Source of the DNA: Phyllobacteriaceae bacterium UBA1940
GTDB lineage: Bacteria > Pseudomonadota > Alphaproteobacteria > Rhizobiales > Rhizobiaceae
DNA: 51,783 nucleotides
Direction of reading: 5' to 3'
Assembly: GCA_002336975.1 (NCBI GenBank)
Contig: DDFA01000103.1
Span: 174 to 51,956, forward strand
Made by a program: the position numbers and the translations under genes. Positions within the stretch are counted from its first letter, which is position 1; each line of letters opens with the position of its first letter. Shown here piece by piece: positions 43,111 through 51,783 of this stretch. The notes under the pieces were generated by a model. The model saw only the letters and a list, made by a program, of their open reading frames with translations, did no database searches and was not told the DNA's origin.

Positions 43111-43780
43111 TGTGTTCTCCTCACAAGAGTGTTCACCGGGACCTCTAAAGGCCTCTCCTCGTTACTCCAATATTGGCGTTGTTTTTCCCCCGGCGGCAAG
43201 GCCGAATACGACATTTGGTGGCGTAATTGGTTTTGCGCGACAGATCACGTCGCATCGGTCGAACCCCGTCGTGGGGGATTGCCGCCGCACAATTGCGCTC
43301 GAAAACCGGATCGTCGCGCCGCCATGCACGGAGCCGCGCCGGCGGACGCAGCGCCGGATGCCGGCGGGTCGCGGGGCGCAATGACGGCGGGGAGGGGGCA
43401 GGGACGAAGCGCGGTGCGGCCACGCCGAAGAAAGGCGTTTGGCCAGACGGGTCGGGGTTTTCAAAGGACGCTTCCTTGTCGGAAGTCGGGAGAGCCGGAC
43501 GCGTGCCTGGGCTTTCCAGAGTAGTCATGTGTGTGGCGCAGACCATGCGCCCGGCAGGCGTTTGACCTCCGACGTTTCCAGGCCGAAGAACATTTCTTGT
43601 CCCACAGCTCCCGGCGCCCGCCAGCCGAGGCTGGAGACTCGCGGAACCGACCCGCTCCCCTCCAGCGCCACATCTGCCCGGATGCCCGGTGTGCACGCCC
43701 GATCCCGCAGCAGACTGCGAGGGAAAGGGTAGTGCAGGTTGAGGGGAGTGGGATGGATTTTTGCTGTCGCGCGCCAAAGG

Positions 43781-43892
43781 CCGTCATTCTCGGACCCGTC
43801 CCGAGAAGCCGCGGCGGTTCGGGACGGGCAGAAGTGTTGAGATTATCGGCCATCCAGCCGGTAGATCCTCGGCACAAGGCCGAGGATGACGG
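43781..43892. repeat. Intergenic repeat bounded by CCGTCATTCTCGG / CCGAGGATGACGG
   Basis: The outer arms (43781-43793 and 43880-43892) match inverted at 12 of 13 positions. Inner hairpins are CTCGGACCCGTCCCGAG (about 43789-43805) and CCTCGGCACAAGGCCGAGG. I remember similar strings around many Mesorhizobium genes, so this is probably a dispersed non-coding element. Confidence 0.6.
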
Positions 43893-43913
43893 TGTGATCT
43901 TGATGGAACCAAT

Positions 43914-44066
43914 CCCCCCCCCAGGCCTGCCGGCCATCTCCCCCTCAGGGGGAGATTGGCTGTCATCGCCGCTTTCGCCAATCGCCAAGGTTTCGGGTCC
44001 GTCGGCGTCGTCAAAGCTGCCAATCTCTCCCCTTGCGGGGGAGATGGCCGGCAGGCCAGAGGGGGG
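43914..44066. repeat. Long inverted repeat, GGCCGGCAGGCCAGAGGGGGG family, copy 2
   Basis: The left arm (about 43914-43957, CAGGCCTGCCGGCCATCTCC then CCCTCAGGGGGAGATTGG) is repeated inverted in the right arm (about 44020-44066), around a unique centre of about 62 bp. Each arm contains its own small hairpin (CTCCCCCTCAGGGGGAG type). The core matches copies at 22461-22508 and 45361-45478. Confidence 0.85.
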
Positions 44067-44121
44067 TCGGTGGAGAAATTGACCCGACCCCTGGAACGGC
44101 GAGGTGGAAAAGCCCCACCCC

Positions 44122-44715
<594 letters not shown>

Positions 44716-44742
44716 TTGAATTCCTCGAAGGGGACGGCCTAT

Positions 44743-45324
44743 TCAGCCGTTGCGCAAGGGGCGGGGCGAGAATACTCGGCGCCCTTTTCCGCGTGGCTCA
44801 GGCCTGCCGAAGTCGGGCATGTCCGGCTCAGGCAGGCGGACTTCATAGGGTTCGGCGAAGAAATGTTCCTCGAGGTTTTTTTCGGCCCCCGCCCGGTCGA
44901 CGACGAGAAAGTCCTGCGGCTGGCCGATCGGCGTCAGCACCGCGTGCCAGAGATTTTTTGGATAGTTGACGCCCTGGCCGCCGGCGGTGACGAAGGCCAC
45001 AGGTTCGCCGGGGACGCCCCCGGCGTCGGGGGCGACGACGACCAGAAACGGCCGCGGCGACAGCGGCATGAACGCCTGGCTGCCGAATGGATGGCGCTCG
45101 ACCATGGTCAGGTTGAGCGGCAGTTCATAGGGCGTTGCGCGGAAGATCGACAGGATGACGCGTGCGTCGGTTCCCGTCGCTTCGGCGGTCGCCATGTCGT
45201 GGCAGCGTTCGCATTTGCCATTGTTGATCGGGTAGCGGTTGGCCCAACCGGCCGGGTCGAGCACCTGGCCGAAGGGGGCGAAGGCCTCGCGGGTGAGGGG
45301 AAGGGCGGTGATGATGCGGGTCAT
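44743..45324 (-). CDS. allA: Ureidoglycolate lyase
   Basis: 193 residues with the AllA cupin-like fold. The enzyme splits (S)-ureidoglycolate into glyoxylate and urea, the last step of allantoin breakdown. Family segments are LTREAFAPFGQVLD, the ERHPFGSQAFMPL and PFLVVVAP stretches lining the active site, and NYPKNLWHAVLTPI with the conserved His. The length is slightly above the usual 165, owing to an Arg/Pro-rich tail. It follows the ureidoglycine aminohydrolase gene after a 174-bp gap that is mostly a palindromic repeat. Confidence 0.92.
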   Translation of the reverse strand: MTRIITALPLTREAFAPFGQVLDPAGWANRYPINNGKCERCHDMATAEATGTDARVILSIFRATPYELPLNLTMVERHPFGSQAFMPLSPRPFLVVVAPDAGGVPGEPVAFVTAGGQGVNYPKNLWHAVLTPIGQPQDFLVVDRAGAEKNLEEHFFAEPYEVRLPEPDMPDFGRPEPRGKGRRVFSPRPLRNG

Positions 45325-45360
45325 CGGCGCGAAACTCCATCGTCGTGCCCGGAAAACGAC

Positions 45361-45478
45361 CGACCCCCCTCTGGCCTGCCGGCCATCTCCCCCTCAGGGG
45401 GGGAGATTATCCGCTCCGCCGACACAGCCCGATCTCCCCCCTTGAGGGGGAGATGGCCGGCAGGCCAGAGGGGGGTCG
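45361..45478. repeat. Long inverted repeat, GGCCGGCAGGCCAGAGGGGGG family, copy 3
   Basis: The arms (about 45361-45407 and 45431-45478) are nearly perfect inverse copies, from CGACCCCCCTCTGGCC to GGCCAGAGGGGGGTCG, with a short unique centre. Each arm again contains a CTCCCCCTCAGGGGGGGAG-type hairpin. It occupies most of the gap between the ureidoglycine aminohydrolase and allA genes, inside the apparent operon. Confidence 0.88.
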
Positions 45479-45498
45479 TCTCGCGCGACGGCATCGGT

Positions 45499-46328
<830 letters not shown>

Positions 46329-46332
<4 letters not shown>

Positions 46333-47774
46333 GGCGGCAACATATCTTTCAGGCGGTACCATGCGATGCGCTCGACCTGGCGGCAGGCGGTCGCAAATTC
46401 CTGTTCGTGGCTGTTGGCGATGCGGGTTTCGAAGGCGGCGAGGATTGACGCCTTGGTGTTGTCGCGCACCGCAATGATGAAGGGGAAGCCGAACCTGTCG
46501 ACATAGGCGGCGTTGAGCCGGGTGAAGGCGGCGCGCTCGTCGTCCGTCAGCGCATCGAGGCCGGCGGAAGCCTGTTCGGAAGTCGATTCCTTCGTCAGCC
46601 GTTTCGCCGCCGCCAGCTTGCCGGCGAGATCGGGATGGGCGTTGAGCACGCCGAGGCGCTCGGCGTCGGTGGCCGAGCGGAAGGCGCGGGCAAGCGCGTT
46701 GTGCAGGCCGCCGGCGCTGTCGTGCGCCGGTCCCAGTTCAAGCTCGTAGGCGCGCTCGGCGACCCAGGGCGAATGTTCGAAGACCGAACCGAATGCCTGC
46801 ACGAAGGCCGCCTTGTCCATGCGCGAGGGGCGCAGGCCGGCGGGCCTGTAGGGGTGGTGCTGGCGCCAGTGGCGGGCGATGTCGATGCGCCGCGCCAGCC
46901 AGACCCTGTCGTGGGCCTGCACATAGTCGATGAAACGCTTCAGCGCGCCGGCGCGGCCGGGCCGGCCGACGAGGCGGCAGTGCAGGCCGACGCTCATCAT
47001 CGCCGGGCGGCCCGCCTCGCCTTCGGCGTAGAGCGTGTCGAACGCGTCCTTGAGGTAGTTGTAGAACTGTTCGCCGTCGGTGAAGCCGGCGGCGATGGCG
47101 AAGCGCATGTCGTTGGCGTCGAGCGTGTAGGGGATGACCAGTTGCGGCGCGATCGCGGCGCCGCGGCCGTCATGGTCGAGCCAGTAGGGCAGGTCGTCGT
47201 CATAGGTATCGGAAATATAGTCGAAGCCGCCTTTGGCGCATGCGAGCGCGACCGAGTTGACCGAGGTGCGGCCAAGATAAAGCCCGCGCGGCCGTTCGCC
47301 GGTGACTTCGGTGTGCAGGCGGATCGCCTCGTCCAGATCGGCACGCTCGGCCGCCTCGTCATGGTCGCGGTAGTCGATCCAGCGCAGGCCGTGCGAAGCG
47401 ATCTCCCAGCCGGCGTCCTGCATCGCCGCGACCTGGTCGGGCGAGCGCGCCAGCGCCGAGGCGACGCCGTAGACCGTCGCCGGCACGTTTGCCCCGGTGA
47501 GGATACGGTGGAGCCGCCAGAAGCCGGCGCGGGCGCCGTATTCGTAGATCGATTCCATGTTCCAGTGGCGCTTGCCGGGCCAGGGCTGCGCACCGGTGAT
47601 TTCCGACAGGAAGGCTTCCGAGGCGGCGTCTCCGTGGAGAATGTTGTTCTCGCCGCCCTCTTCGTAGTTCAGCACGAACTGGACGCAGACCCTGGCCCCG
47701 CCGGGCCAGCGCGGGTCGGGCGGGTTGGGGCCATATCCGCGCATGTCGCGGACATATCGCTTTGGGTTCGTCAT
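46329..47774 (-). CDS. Fused PuuE-type allantoinase and OHCU decarboxylase
   Basis: 481 residues in two parts. Residues about 1-310 form a polysaccharide-deacetylase-like allantoinase (PuuE): FVLNYEEGGENNILHGD, YEYGARAGFWRLHRIL, ASHGLRWIDYRDH and GLHCRLVGRPGRAGALKRF. Residues about 315-480 are OHCU decarboxylase (UraD): FVQAFGSVFEHSPWVAERAY, LGVLNAHPDLAGKLA, LNAAYVDRFGFPFIIAV and FETRIANSHEQEFATA. The fusion joins consecutive steps, since the decarboxylase makes (S)-allantoin and the allantoinase opens it to allantoate. The start at 47774 matches the family N-terminus MTNPKRYVRDM. It is divergent from uraH across 155 bp. Confidence 0.93.
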
Positions 47775-47875
47775 GCGTCTCCAGACTAGCAAAGGCTCGG
47801 CCGGCGATTTCCTGCTATTTTCTTGAAAGTCTTTGTGCGTCGCCGGATTGGCCAAGCGCCGATAAGTTTCCGATG

Positions 47876-47888
47876 ATTGACTGACAAT
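47876..47888. promoter_or_regulatory. ATTG-N5-CAAT palindrome in the divergent puuE-uraD/uraH gap
   Basis: ATTGACTGACAAT is a perfect 4-bp inverted repeat with a 5-bp spacer, 42 bp before the uraH start in the 155-bp divergent region. TTGACT within it could also act as a -35 box. It is a candidate operator for a purine-pathway regulator, none of which is in the window. Confidence 0.35.
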
Positions 47889-47929
47889 AGATAGACGGCG
47901 ATGCTGCCGGCAAACAGGGATTTTGTGCA

Positions 47930-48289
47930 ATGGCGGCCGCCGGAAGACTGACGACCCACGTGCTTGACACCGCAAGCGGCAAGCCCGCGTCAGGCCTGAC
48001 GATCACGCTGTACGAGATTGCGGGCAATTCGCACCGCAAGCTCAAGACCGTGGTGACCAATGCCGACGGCCGGGTCGACGGGCCGCTGATGGGCGGCGAG
48101 GATTTTGCCGCCGGCCAATACGAACTTGTGTTTCAGGTCGGCGACTATCTGCGCGCCAGCGGCGTGGCGCTGCCCGATCCGCCGTTTCTCGACCAGGTGC
48201 CGATCCGGTTCGGCATGGCGGAGAAGGCGCATTATCATGTGCCGCTGCTGATCTCGCCTTACGGCTATTCGACCTACAGGGGCAGCTGA
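47930..48289 (+). CDS. uraH: 5-hydroxyisourate hydrolase
   Basis: A 119-residue transthyretin-related enzyme that hydrolyses 5-hydroxyisourate to OHCU, the substrate of the UraD domain encoded divergently. The N-terminal [17 protein letters not shown] holds the active-site His, [19 protein letters not shown] a second His, and the diagnostic YRGS ends the protein. The length is standard. No signal peptide is seen, so it is cytoplasmic. CAGGGA lies upstream of the ATG at slightly long spacing. Its stop overlaps the start of xdhA by one base (TGATG). Confidence 0.96.
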   Translation: MAAAGRLTTHVLDTASGKPASGLTITLYEIAGNSHRKLKTVVTNADGRVDGPLMGGEDFAAGQYELVFQVGDYLRASGVALPDPPFLDQVPIRFGMAEKAHYHVPLLISPYGYSTYRGS

Positions 48290-49770
48290 TGGCGCGCGCC
48301 GGCATTCGCAACACGATCCGTTTCCTGCTCAATGACGAGACGGTGGAACTGGCCGATGTCAGGCCCGACGAGACTGTGCTCGACTGGCTGCGGCTGAACC
48401 GGTCGCTGCGCGGGACCAAGGAAGGCTGCGCCGAGGGCGACTGCGGCGCCTGCACGGTGCTGGTCGGCCGGTTGAGCGATGGCGGCCTGGTCTATGAATC
48501 GGTCAATTCCTGCATCCGCTTCCTGGCGACGCTGGACGGCTGCCACCTCGTCACAATCGAGCATCTGCGCGGCCATAACGGCCGGATGCACCCGGTGCAG
48601 CAGGCGATGGTCGATTTTCACGGCTCGCAATGCGGGTTCTGCACGCCGGGTTTCGTGATGAGCCTCTACGGGCTGTGGATGCGCGAGCCGTGGCCGAGCG
48701 ACGCCGACGTGGAAAAGGCGCTGCAGGGCAATCTGTGCCGCTGCACCGGCTATGACGCCATCGTCAAGGCGGCGAAGCAGATCTCCGCCTATGGCGTGGC
48801 GGCCGACTGCGAACTGGCGGCCGAGCGCGGCCGCATCCATGACGCGCTGCTCGACATCCGCGACGGCAAGCGCGTCGAGATCGGCAAGGGCAAGCAGCGG
48901 CTGGTGCTGCCGGCCAATGCCGACGATCTCGCGGCGATCCTCGAAGACGAACCCGGCGCGCGCATCGTCGCCGGCGCCACCGATGTCGGCCTGTGGGTGA
49001 CCAAGTTCATGCGCGACATCGCGCCGGCGGTGTTCATCGGACATCTCGACAGACTGAAAACGACGACGCTGAAGGACGGCGTGCTGACGATCGGCGCCGG
49101 GGCGACCTATACCGCCGCGCGGCAGGCGCTCGCCGACGCCATTCCCGCCTTCGGCCCGCTGATCGACCGGATCGGCGGCGAACAGGTGCGCAACATGGGG
49201 ACGATCGGCGGCAATATCGCCAACGGCTCGCCGATCGGCGACATGCCGCCGCCGCTGATTGCGCTCGGCGCGACGCTGACGTTGCGAAAAGGTAAGTCAA
49301 GACGCACGATTGCGCTGGAGGATTTCTTCATCGCCTATGGCAAGCAGGACCGGCGGCCGGGCGAGTTCGTCGAGGCGGTGCATGTGCCGCTGCCGCCAGC
49401 CGGCGCGCATTTTGCCGTGCACAAGGTGACCAAGCGGCGCGACGAGGACATTACGGCGGCGCTCGGCGCGTTCCTGGTCGAGACCGACGCCGAGGGCAAG
49501 GTCTCGTCGGCGCGCATCGCCTATGGCGGTATGGCGGCGACGCCAAAGCGAGCGTCGGCGGTCGAGGCGGCGCTGACCGGCAAGACATGGTCGATGGCGA
49601 CGGTGGAGGCGGCGCTGCCGGCGTTCGAGCGCGATTTCACGCCGCTCAGCGACATGCGGGCGTCGGCGCAATACCGGATGCTGGTGGCGAAGAACCTGCT
49701 GAAACGGTTCTCCCTCGAGACCACCGGAACAGCCAAGCCGATCAAGGTGACGCGGGAGCGCGCGGCATGA
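48289..49770 (+). CDS. xdhA: Xanthine dehydrogenase small subunit (FeS/FAD)
   Basis: 493 residues carrying the electron-transfer cofactors. A plant-type [2Fe-2S] domain (EGCAEGDCGACTVL) and a second [2Fe-2S] domain (CGFCTPGFVM, then NLCRCTGYDAI) lie in the first 160 residues. An FAD-binding domain (IVAGATDVGLWVTKF; NMGTIGGNIANGSPIGDMPP) and a CO-dehydrogenase flavoprotein C-terminal domain follow. It passes electrons from the molybdenum subunit to NAD+ as xanthine is oxidised to urate. It is translated directly after uraH and overlaps the xdhB start by 4 bp. Confidence 0.96.
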   Translation: MARAGIRNTIRFLLNDETVELADVRPDETVLDWLRLNRSLRGTKEGCAEGDCGACTVLVGRLSDGGLVYESVNSCIRFLATLDGCHLVTIEHLRGHNGRMHPVQQAMVDFHGSQCGFCTPGFVMSLYGLWMREPWPSDADVEKALQGNLCRCTGYDAIVKAAKQISAYGVAADCELAAERGRIHDALLDIRDGKRVEIGKGKQRLVLPANADDLAAILEDEPGARIVAGATDVGLWVTKFMRDIAPAVFIGHLDRLKTTTLKDGVLTIGAGATYTAARQALADAIPAFGPLIDRIGGEQVRNMGTIGGNIANGSPIGDMPPPLIALGATLTLRKGKSRRTIALEDFFIAYGKQDRRPGEFVEAVHVPLPPAGAHFAVHKVTKRRDEDITAALGAFLVETDAEGKVSSARIAYGGMAATPKRASAVEAALTGKTWSMATVEAALPAFERDFTPLSDMRASAQYRMLVAKNLLKRFSLETTGTAKPIKVTRERAA

Positions 49771-51783
49771 CCCAGAACAAGCCTGACCGCGGGCCGAACC
49801 CGCGCGCCGACAAGATCGTGGGCGGAGTGGCGACCGACCAGCGCCACGATTCGGCGCACAAGCATGTCACCGGAACCGCCGTCTATATTGACGACATGCC
49901 GGAGCCGGCGGGCCTGCTGCACGCATGCCTGGGCCTGGCCGAGACGCCGCACGGGCGCATCCGCGCGATCGACCTTGAGGCGGTCCACAAGGCGGCCGGC
50001 GTGGTTGCGGTGCTGACCGCAAAAGACATGCCCGGCTCCAACGACATCAGCCCGACCGGCAGGAACGACGAACCGGTGCTGGCCGACGGGCTGGTGCAGT
50101 TTTATGGCCAGCCGGTGTTTGCGGTGGTCGCCGAAACGCGCGAGCAGGCGCGGCGCGCCTGCCGGCTGGCGAAGATCGACTACGAGGACCTGCCGTTCTT
50201 GACCGACATCGGCGAGGTTGACCGGCGCAAGGGCAGGATGGTGACGCCCGGCATGCGGCTGGCGCGCGGCGACGCGGCGAAGGCGATCAAGGCGGCGCCG
50301 CAAAAACTGTCCGGTCAGATGCGCATCGGCGGGCAGGACCATTTTTACCTGGAAGGCCAGATCGCGTTGGCGGTTCCGGGCGAAGATTCCGACGTCACCG
50401 TCTATTCCTCGACCCAGCATCCAAGCGAGGTGCAGCACATGGTGGCGCATGTTCTCGGGGTGCCGAGCAATGCGGTGACGGTGGAAATCCGCCGCATGGG
50501 CGGCGGTTTCGGCGGCAAGGAAACCCAAGGCAACCAATTTGCGGCGATCGCGGCGGTCGCGGCCAAGAAACTGAAGCGGGCGGTGAAAATCCGCCCCGAC
50601 CGCGACGACGACATGAGCGCCACCGGCAAGCGGCACGATTTCATCGTCGATTACGAGGTCGGTTTCGACGGCGACGGCAAGATTTTGGGCGTCGACTATC
50701 ACTACGCCGCGCGCTGCGGCTTTTCCGCCGATCTTTCCGGCGCGGTGACCGATCGGGCGCTGTTTCACTGCGACAACGCCTATTTCTATCCCGCGGTGCA
50801 GGCGACCAGCGCGCCGCTCTACACCAACACCGTGTCCAATACCGCCTTTCGCGGCTTTGGCGGGCCGCAAGGCATGGTGGGGGCCGAGCGCGTCATCGAC
50901 GAGGTGGCGTTTGCACTCGGCATGGACCCGCTCGACGTGCGCAAGCGCAATTTCTACGGTGTCGGCGTGCGTGACGTGACGCCCTATCACCAGCGGGTCG
51001 AGGACAATGTGCTCGACCGGCTTGTCGGCGAACTGGAGCAAAGCGCCGATTACCGTCGCCGCCGCCGGGAGATCGCGGCGTTCAACGCCAATTCCGACAT
51101 CGTCAAGCGCGGCATCGCGCTGACGCCGGTGAAGTTCGGCATTTCGTTCACCGCGACCCATTTCAACCAGGCCGGCGCGCTGGTGCATGTCTACACCGAC
51201 GGCTCGGTGCACCTGAACCATGGCGGCACCGAGATGGGGCAGGGGCTCTACGTCAAGGTGGCGCAGGTCGTGGCCGAGGAATTCCAGATCGACATTGACC
51301 AGGTGAAGATCACCGCGACGACCACCGCGAAAGTGCCTAACACCTCGGCGACGGCGGCGTCGTCTGGCGCCGATCTGAACGGCATGGCGGCGCAGAACGC
51401 GGCGCGGCAGATCAAGCAGCGGCTGGTCGATTTCGCCGCCGAAAAGTATTCGGTCGCCGCCGACCAGATCGCGTTCAAGCCGAACCGGGTGCTGGTCGGC
51501 AACCAGGAATTCTCCTTCGCCGAACTGGTCAGCCACGCCTATATGGCGCGGGTGCAGCTGTCGGCGGCGGGCTTTTACAAGACGCCGAAAATTCACTGGG
51601 ACCGCGCCAAGGGCGAGGGCCATCCGTTCTACTATTTCGCCTATGGCGCGGCGTGTGCGGAAGTGTCGATCGATACGCTGACCGGCGAATATGTGGTCGA
51701 ACGCACCGACATCCTGCACGAGACGGGACGGTCGCTGAACCGGGCGATCGATCTCGGACAGATCGAGGGCGGCTTCATCCAGG
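49767..51783 (+). CDS. xdhB: Xanthine dehydrogenase large subunit, molybdopterin-binding (3' end outside window)
   Basis: The frame opens at an ATG inside the xdhA stop codon and stays open for 672 codons to the window edge, so the C-terminus is missing; the family is about 770-790 residues. Molybdenum-cofactor motifs are visible: RRMGGGFGGKETQGN near residue 240, TAFRGFGGPQGM near 365, and GGTEMGQGLYVKVAQVVAEE near 490. Substrate-site residues in the last 100 codons lie beyond the window. It oxidises hypoxanthine and xanthine to urate together with XdhA. XdhC, needed for cofactor insertion, would be expected just downstream. Confidence 0.95.
   Translation, partial: MTQNKPDRGPNPRADKIVGGVATDQRHDSAHKHVTGTAVYIDDMPEPAGLLHACLGLAETPHGRIRAIDLEAVHKAAGVVAVLTAKDMPGSNDISPTGRNDEPVLADGLVQFYGQPVFAVVAETREQARRACRLAKIDYEDLPFLTDIGEVDRRKGRMVTPGMRLARGDAAKAIKAAPQKLSGQMRIGGQDHFYLEGQIALAVPGEDSDVTVYSSTQHPSEVQHMVAHVLGVPSNAVTVEIRRMGGGFGGKETQGNQFAAIAAVAAKKLKRAVKIRPDRDDDMSATGKRHDFIVDYEVGFDGDGKILGVDYHYAARCGFSADLSGAVTDRALFHCDNAYFYPAVQATSAPLYTNTVSNTAFRGFGGPQGMVGAERVIDEVAFALGMDPLDVRKRNFYGVGVRDVTPYHQRVEDNVLDRLVGELEQSADYRRRRREIAAFNANSDIVKRGIALTPVKFGISFTATHFNQAGALVHVYTDGSVHLNHGGTEMGQGLYVKVAQVVAEEFQIDIDQVKITATTTAKVPNTSATAASSGADLNGMAAQNAARQIKQRLVDFAAEKYSVAADQIAFKPNRVLVGNQEFSFAELVSHAYMARVQLSAAGFYKTPKIHWDRAKGEGHPFYYFAYGAACAEVSIDTLTGEYVVERTDILHETGRSLNRAIDLGQIEGGFIQ

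Larger units (their letters stand above)
43111..44121. other. About 1 kb without a supportable gene
   Basis: The longest gene-free stretch in the window, between the Tat-type binding protein and the deaminase gene. Open frames on both strands cross it but have low-complexity Pro/Arg/Ser compositions, no family match and no ribosome site. The first 650 bp (43130-43780) show nothing I recognise beyond the binding-protein gene's ribosome site. The second part holds two repeat elements, listed separately. Confidence 0.6.

Noticed and set aside
41578..43524. 648-codon plus-strand open frame
   Set aside because: Antisense of the Tat-type binding protein plus gene-free DNA; no ribosome site or domain.
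43145..43777. 210-codon minus-strand frame in the long gap
   Set aside because: Pro/Arg/Ser-rich translation, no domain or ribosome site, and the plus strand also has open frames here, typical of GC-rich non-coding DNA.
43531..44082. 183-codon plus-strand frame in the long gap
   Set aside because: It runs through two palindromic repeats, so its C-terminal half is simply translated repeat.
49521..51719. 732-codon open frame on the minus strand
   Set aside because: It is antisense to xdhA/xdhB, whose cofactor motifs are unambiguous. The composition is Arg/His/Asp-rich as expected for the antisense of GC-rich coding DNA.

Overview
The window is about 52 kb of GC-rich, gene-dense DNA. The gene families present, the GlxA/IclR/XRE-cupin regulators and several intergenic hairpin repeats point to an alphaproteobacterium of the Rhizobiales (Hyphomicrobiales), most like Mesorhizobium or a close Phyllobacteriaceae relative. 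This rests on gene content and remembered repeat patterns, not on a phylogeny. No rRNA, tRNA, CRISPR array, prophage or insertion sequence was seen. Nearly everything is catabolic: uptake systems paired with pathways for amino-acid-like, sugar, quaternary-amine and purine substrates.

Layout. (1) 1-2844: the end of a peptide-type ABC ATPase, an M20 amidohydrolase and an Ldh-family reductase, which is the tail of an uptake/catabolic operon that began before the window. (2) 3110-13247: an XRE-cupin regulator behind a striking 16-bp inverted repeat, then a complete five-gene Dpp-type ABC importer, a small GAF-domain protein, and hydantoinase/oxoprolinase subunits A and B, packed with 4-bp overlaps. 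(3) 13495-18165: unlinked housekeeping genes (purU, a YbaK-type deacylase, an MBL-fold hydrolase, a LysE exporter, a TPR protein, a small lipoprotein). (4) 18362-24005: xylB-xylA-uxuA-uxuB, giving xylose and hexuronate use together. (5) 24006-27453: an IclR regulator divergent from pcaI-pcaJ-pcaF, the last steps of the beta-ketoadipate pathway. (6) 27466-35700: a GlxA/CdhR-like regulator divergent from a BKACE enzyme, carnitine 3-dehydrogenase, acyl-CoA dehydrogenase, ADP-forming acyl-CoA synthetase, a CaiD-like hydratase and an alpha/beta hydrolase. Together these read as a gamma-butyrobetaine to carnitine to glycine betaine pathway. (7) 35697-37880: small genes of unclear role and a phosphodiesterase. 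(8) 38047-43110: a second Dpp-type importer on the minus strand. (9) 44122-51783: purine/ureide catabolism, with xanthine dehydrogenase and HIU hydrolase on the plus strand, and a PuuE allantoinase-OHCU decarboxylase fusion, ureidoglycine aminohydrolase, ureidoglycolate lyase and a deaminase on the minus strand. The large xanthine dehydrogenase subunit runs off the end.

Regulatory structure is clearest at the divergent or self-regulating promoters: the XRE operator (3025-3086), a PcaR-like site (24819-24833), repeats between the GlxA regulator and the BKACE gene, and a short inverted repeat between puuE-uraD and uraH. Three elements of one palindromic repeat family (22461-22508, 43914-44066, 45361-45478), plus three other intergenic repeats, sit inside or between operons.

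I found no clearly unprecedented defence or mobile system. The strongest leads are the gamma-butyrobetaine/carnitine island, which has no recognisable thioesterase but has a hormone-sensitive-lipase-type hydrolase in its place, and the GAF protein translationally coupled between an importer and a hydantoinase.
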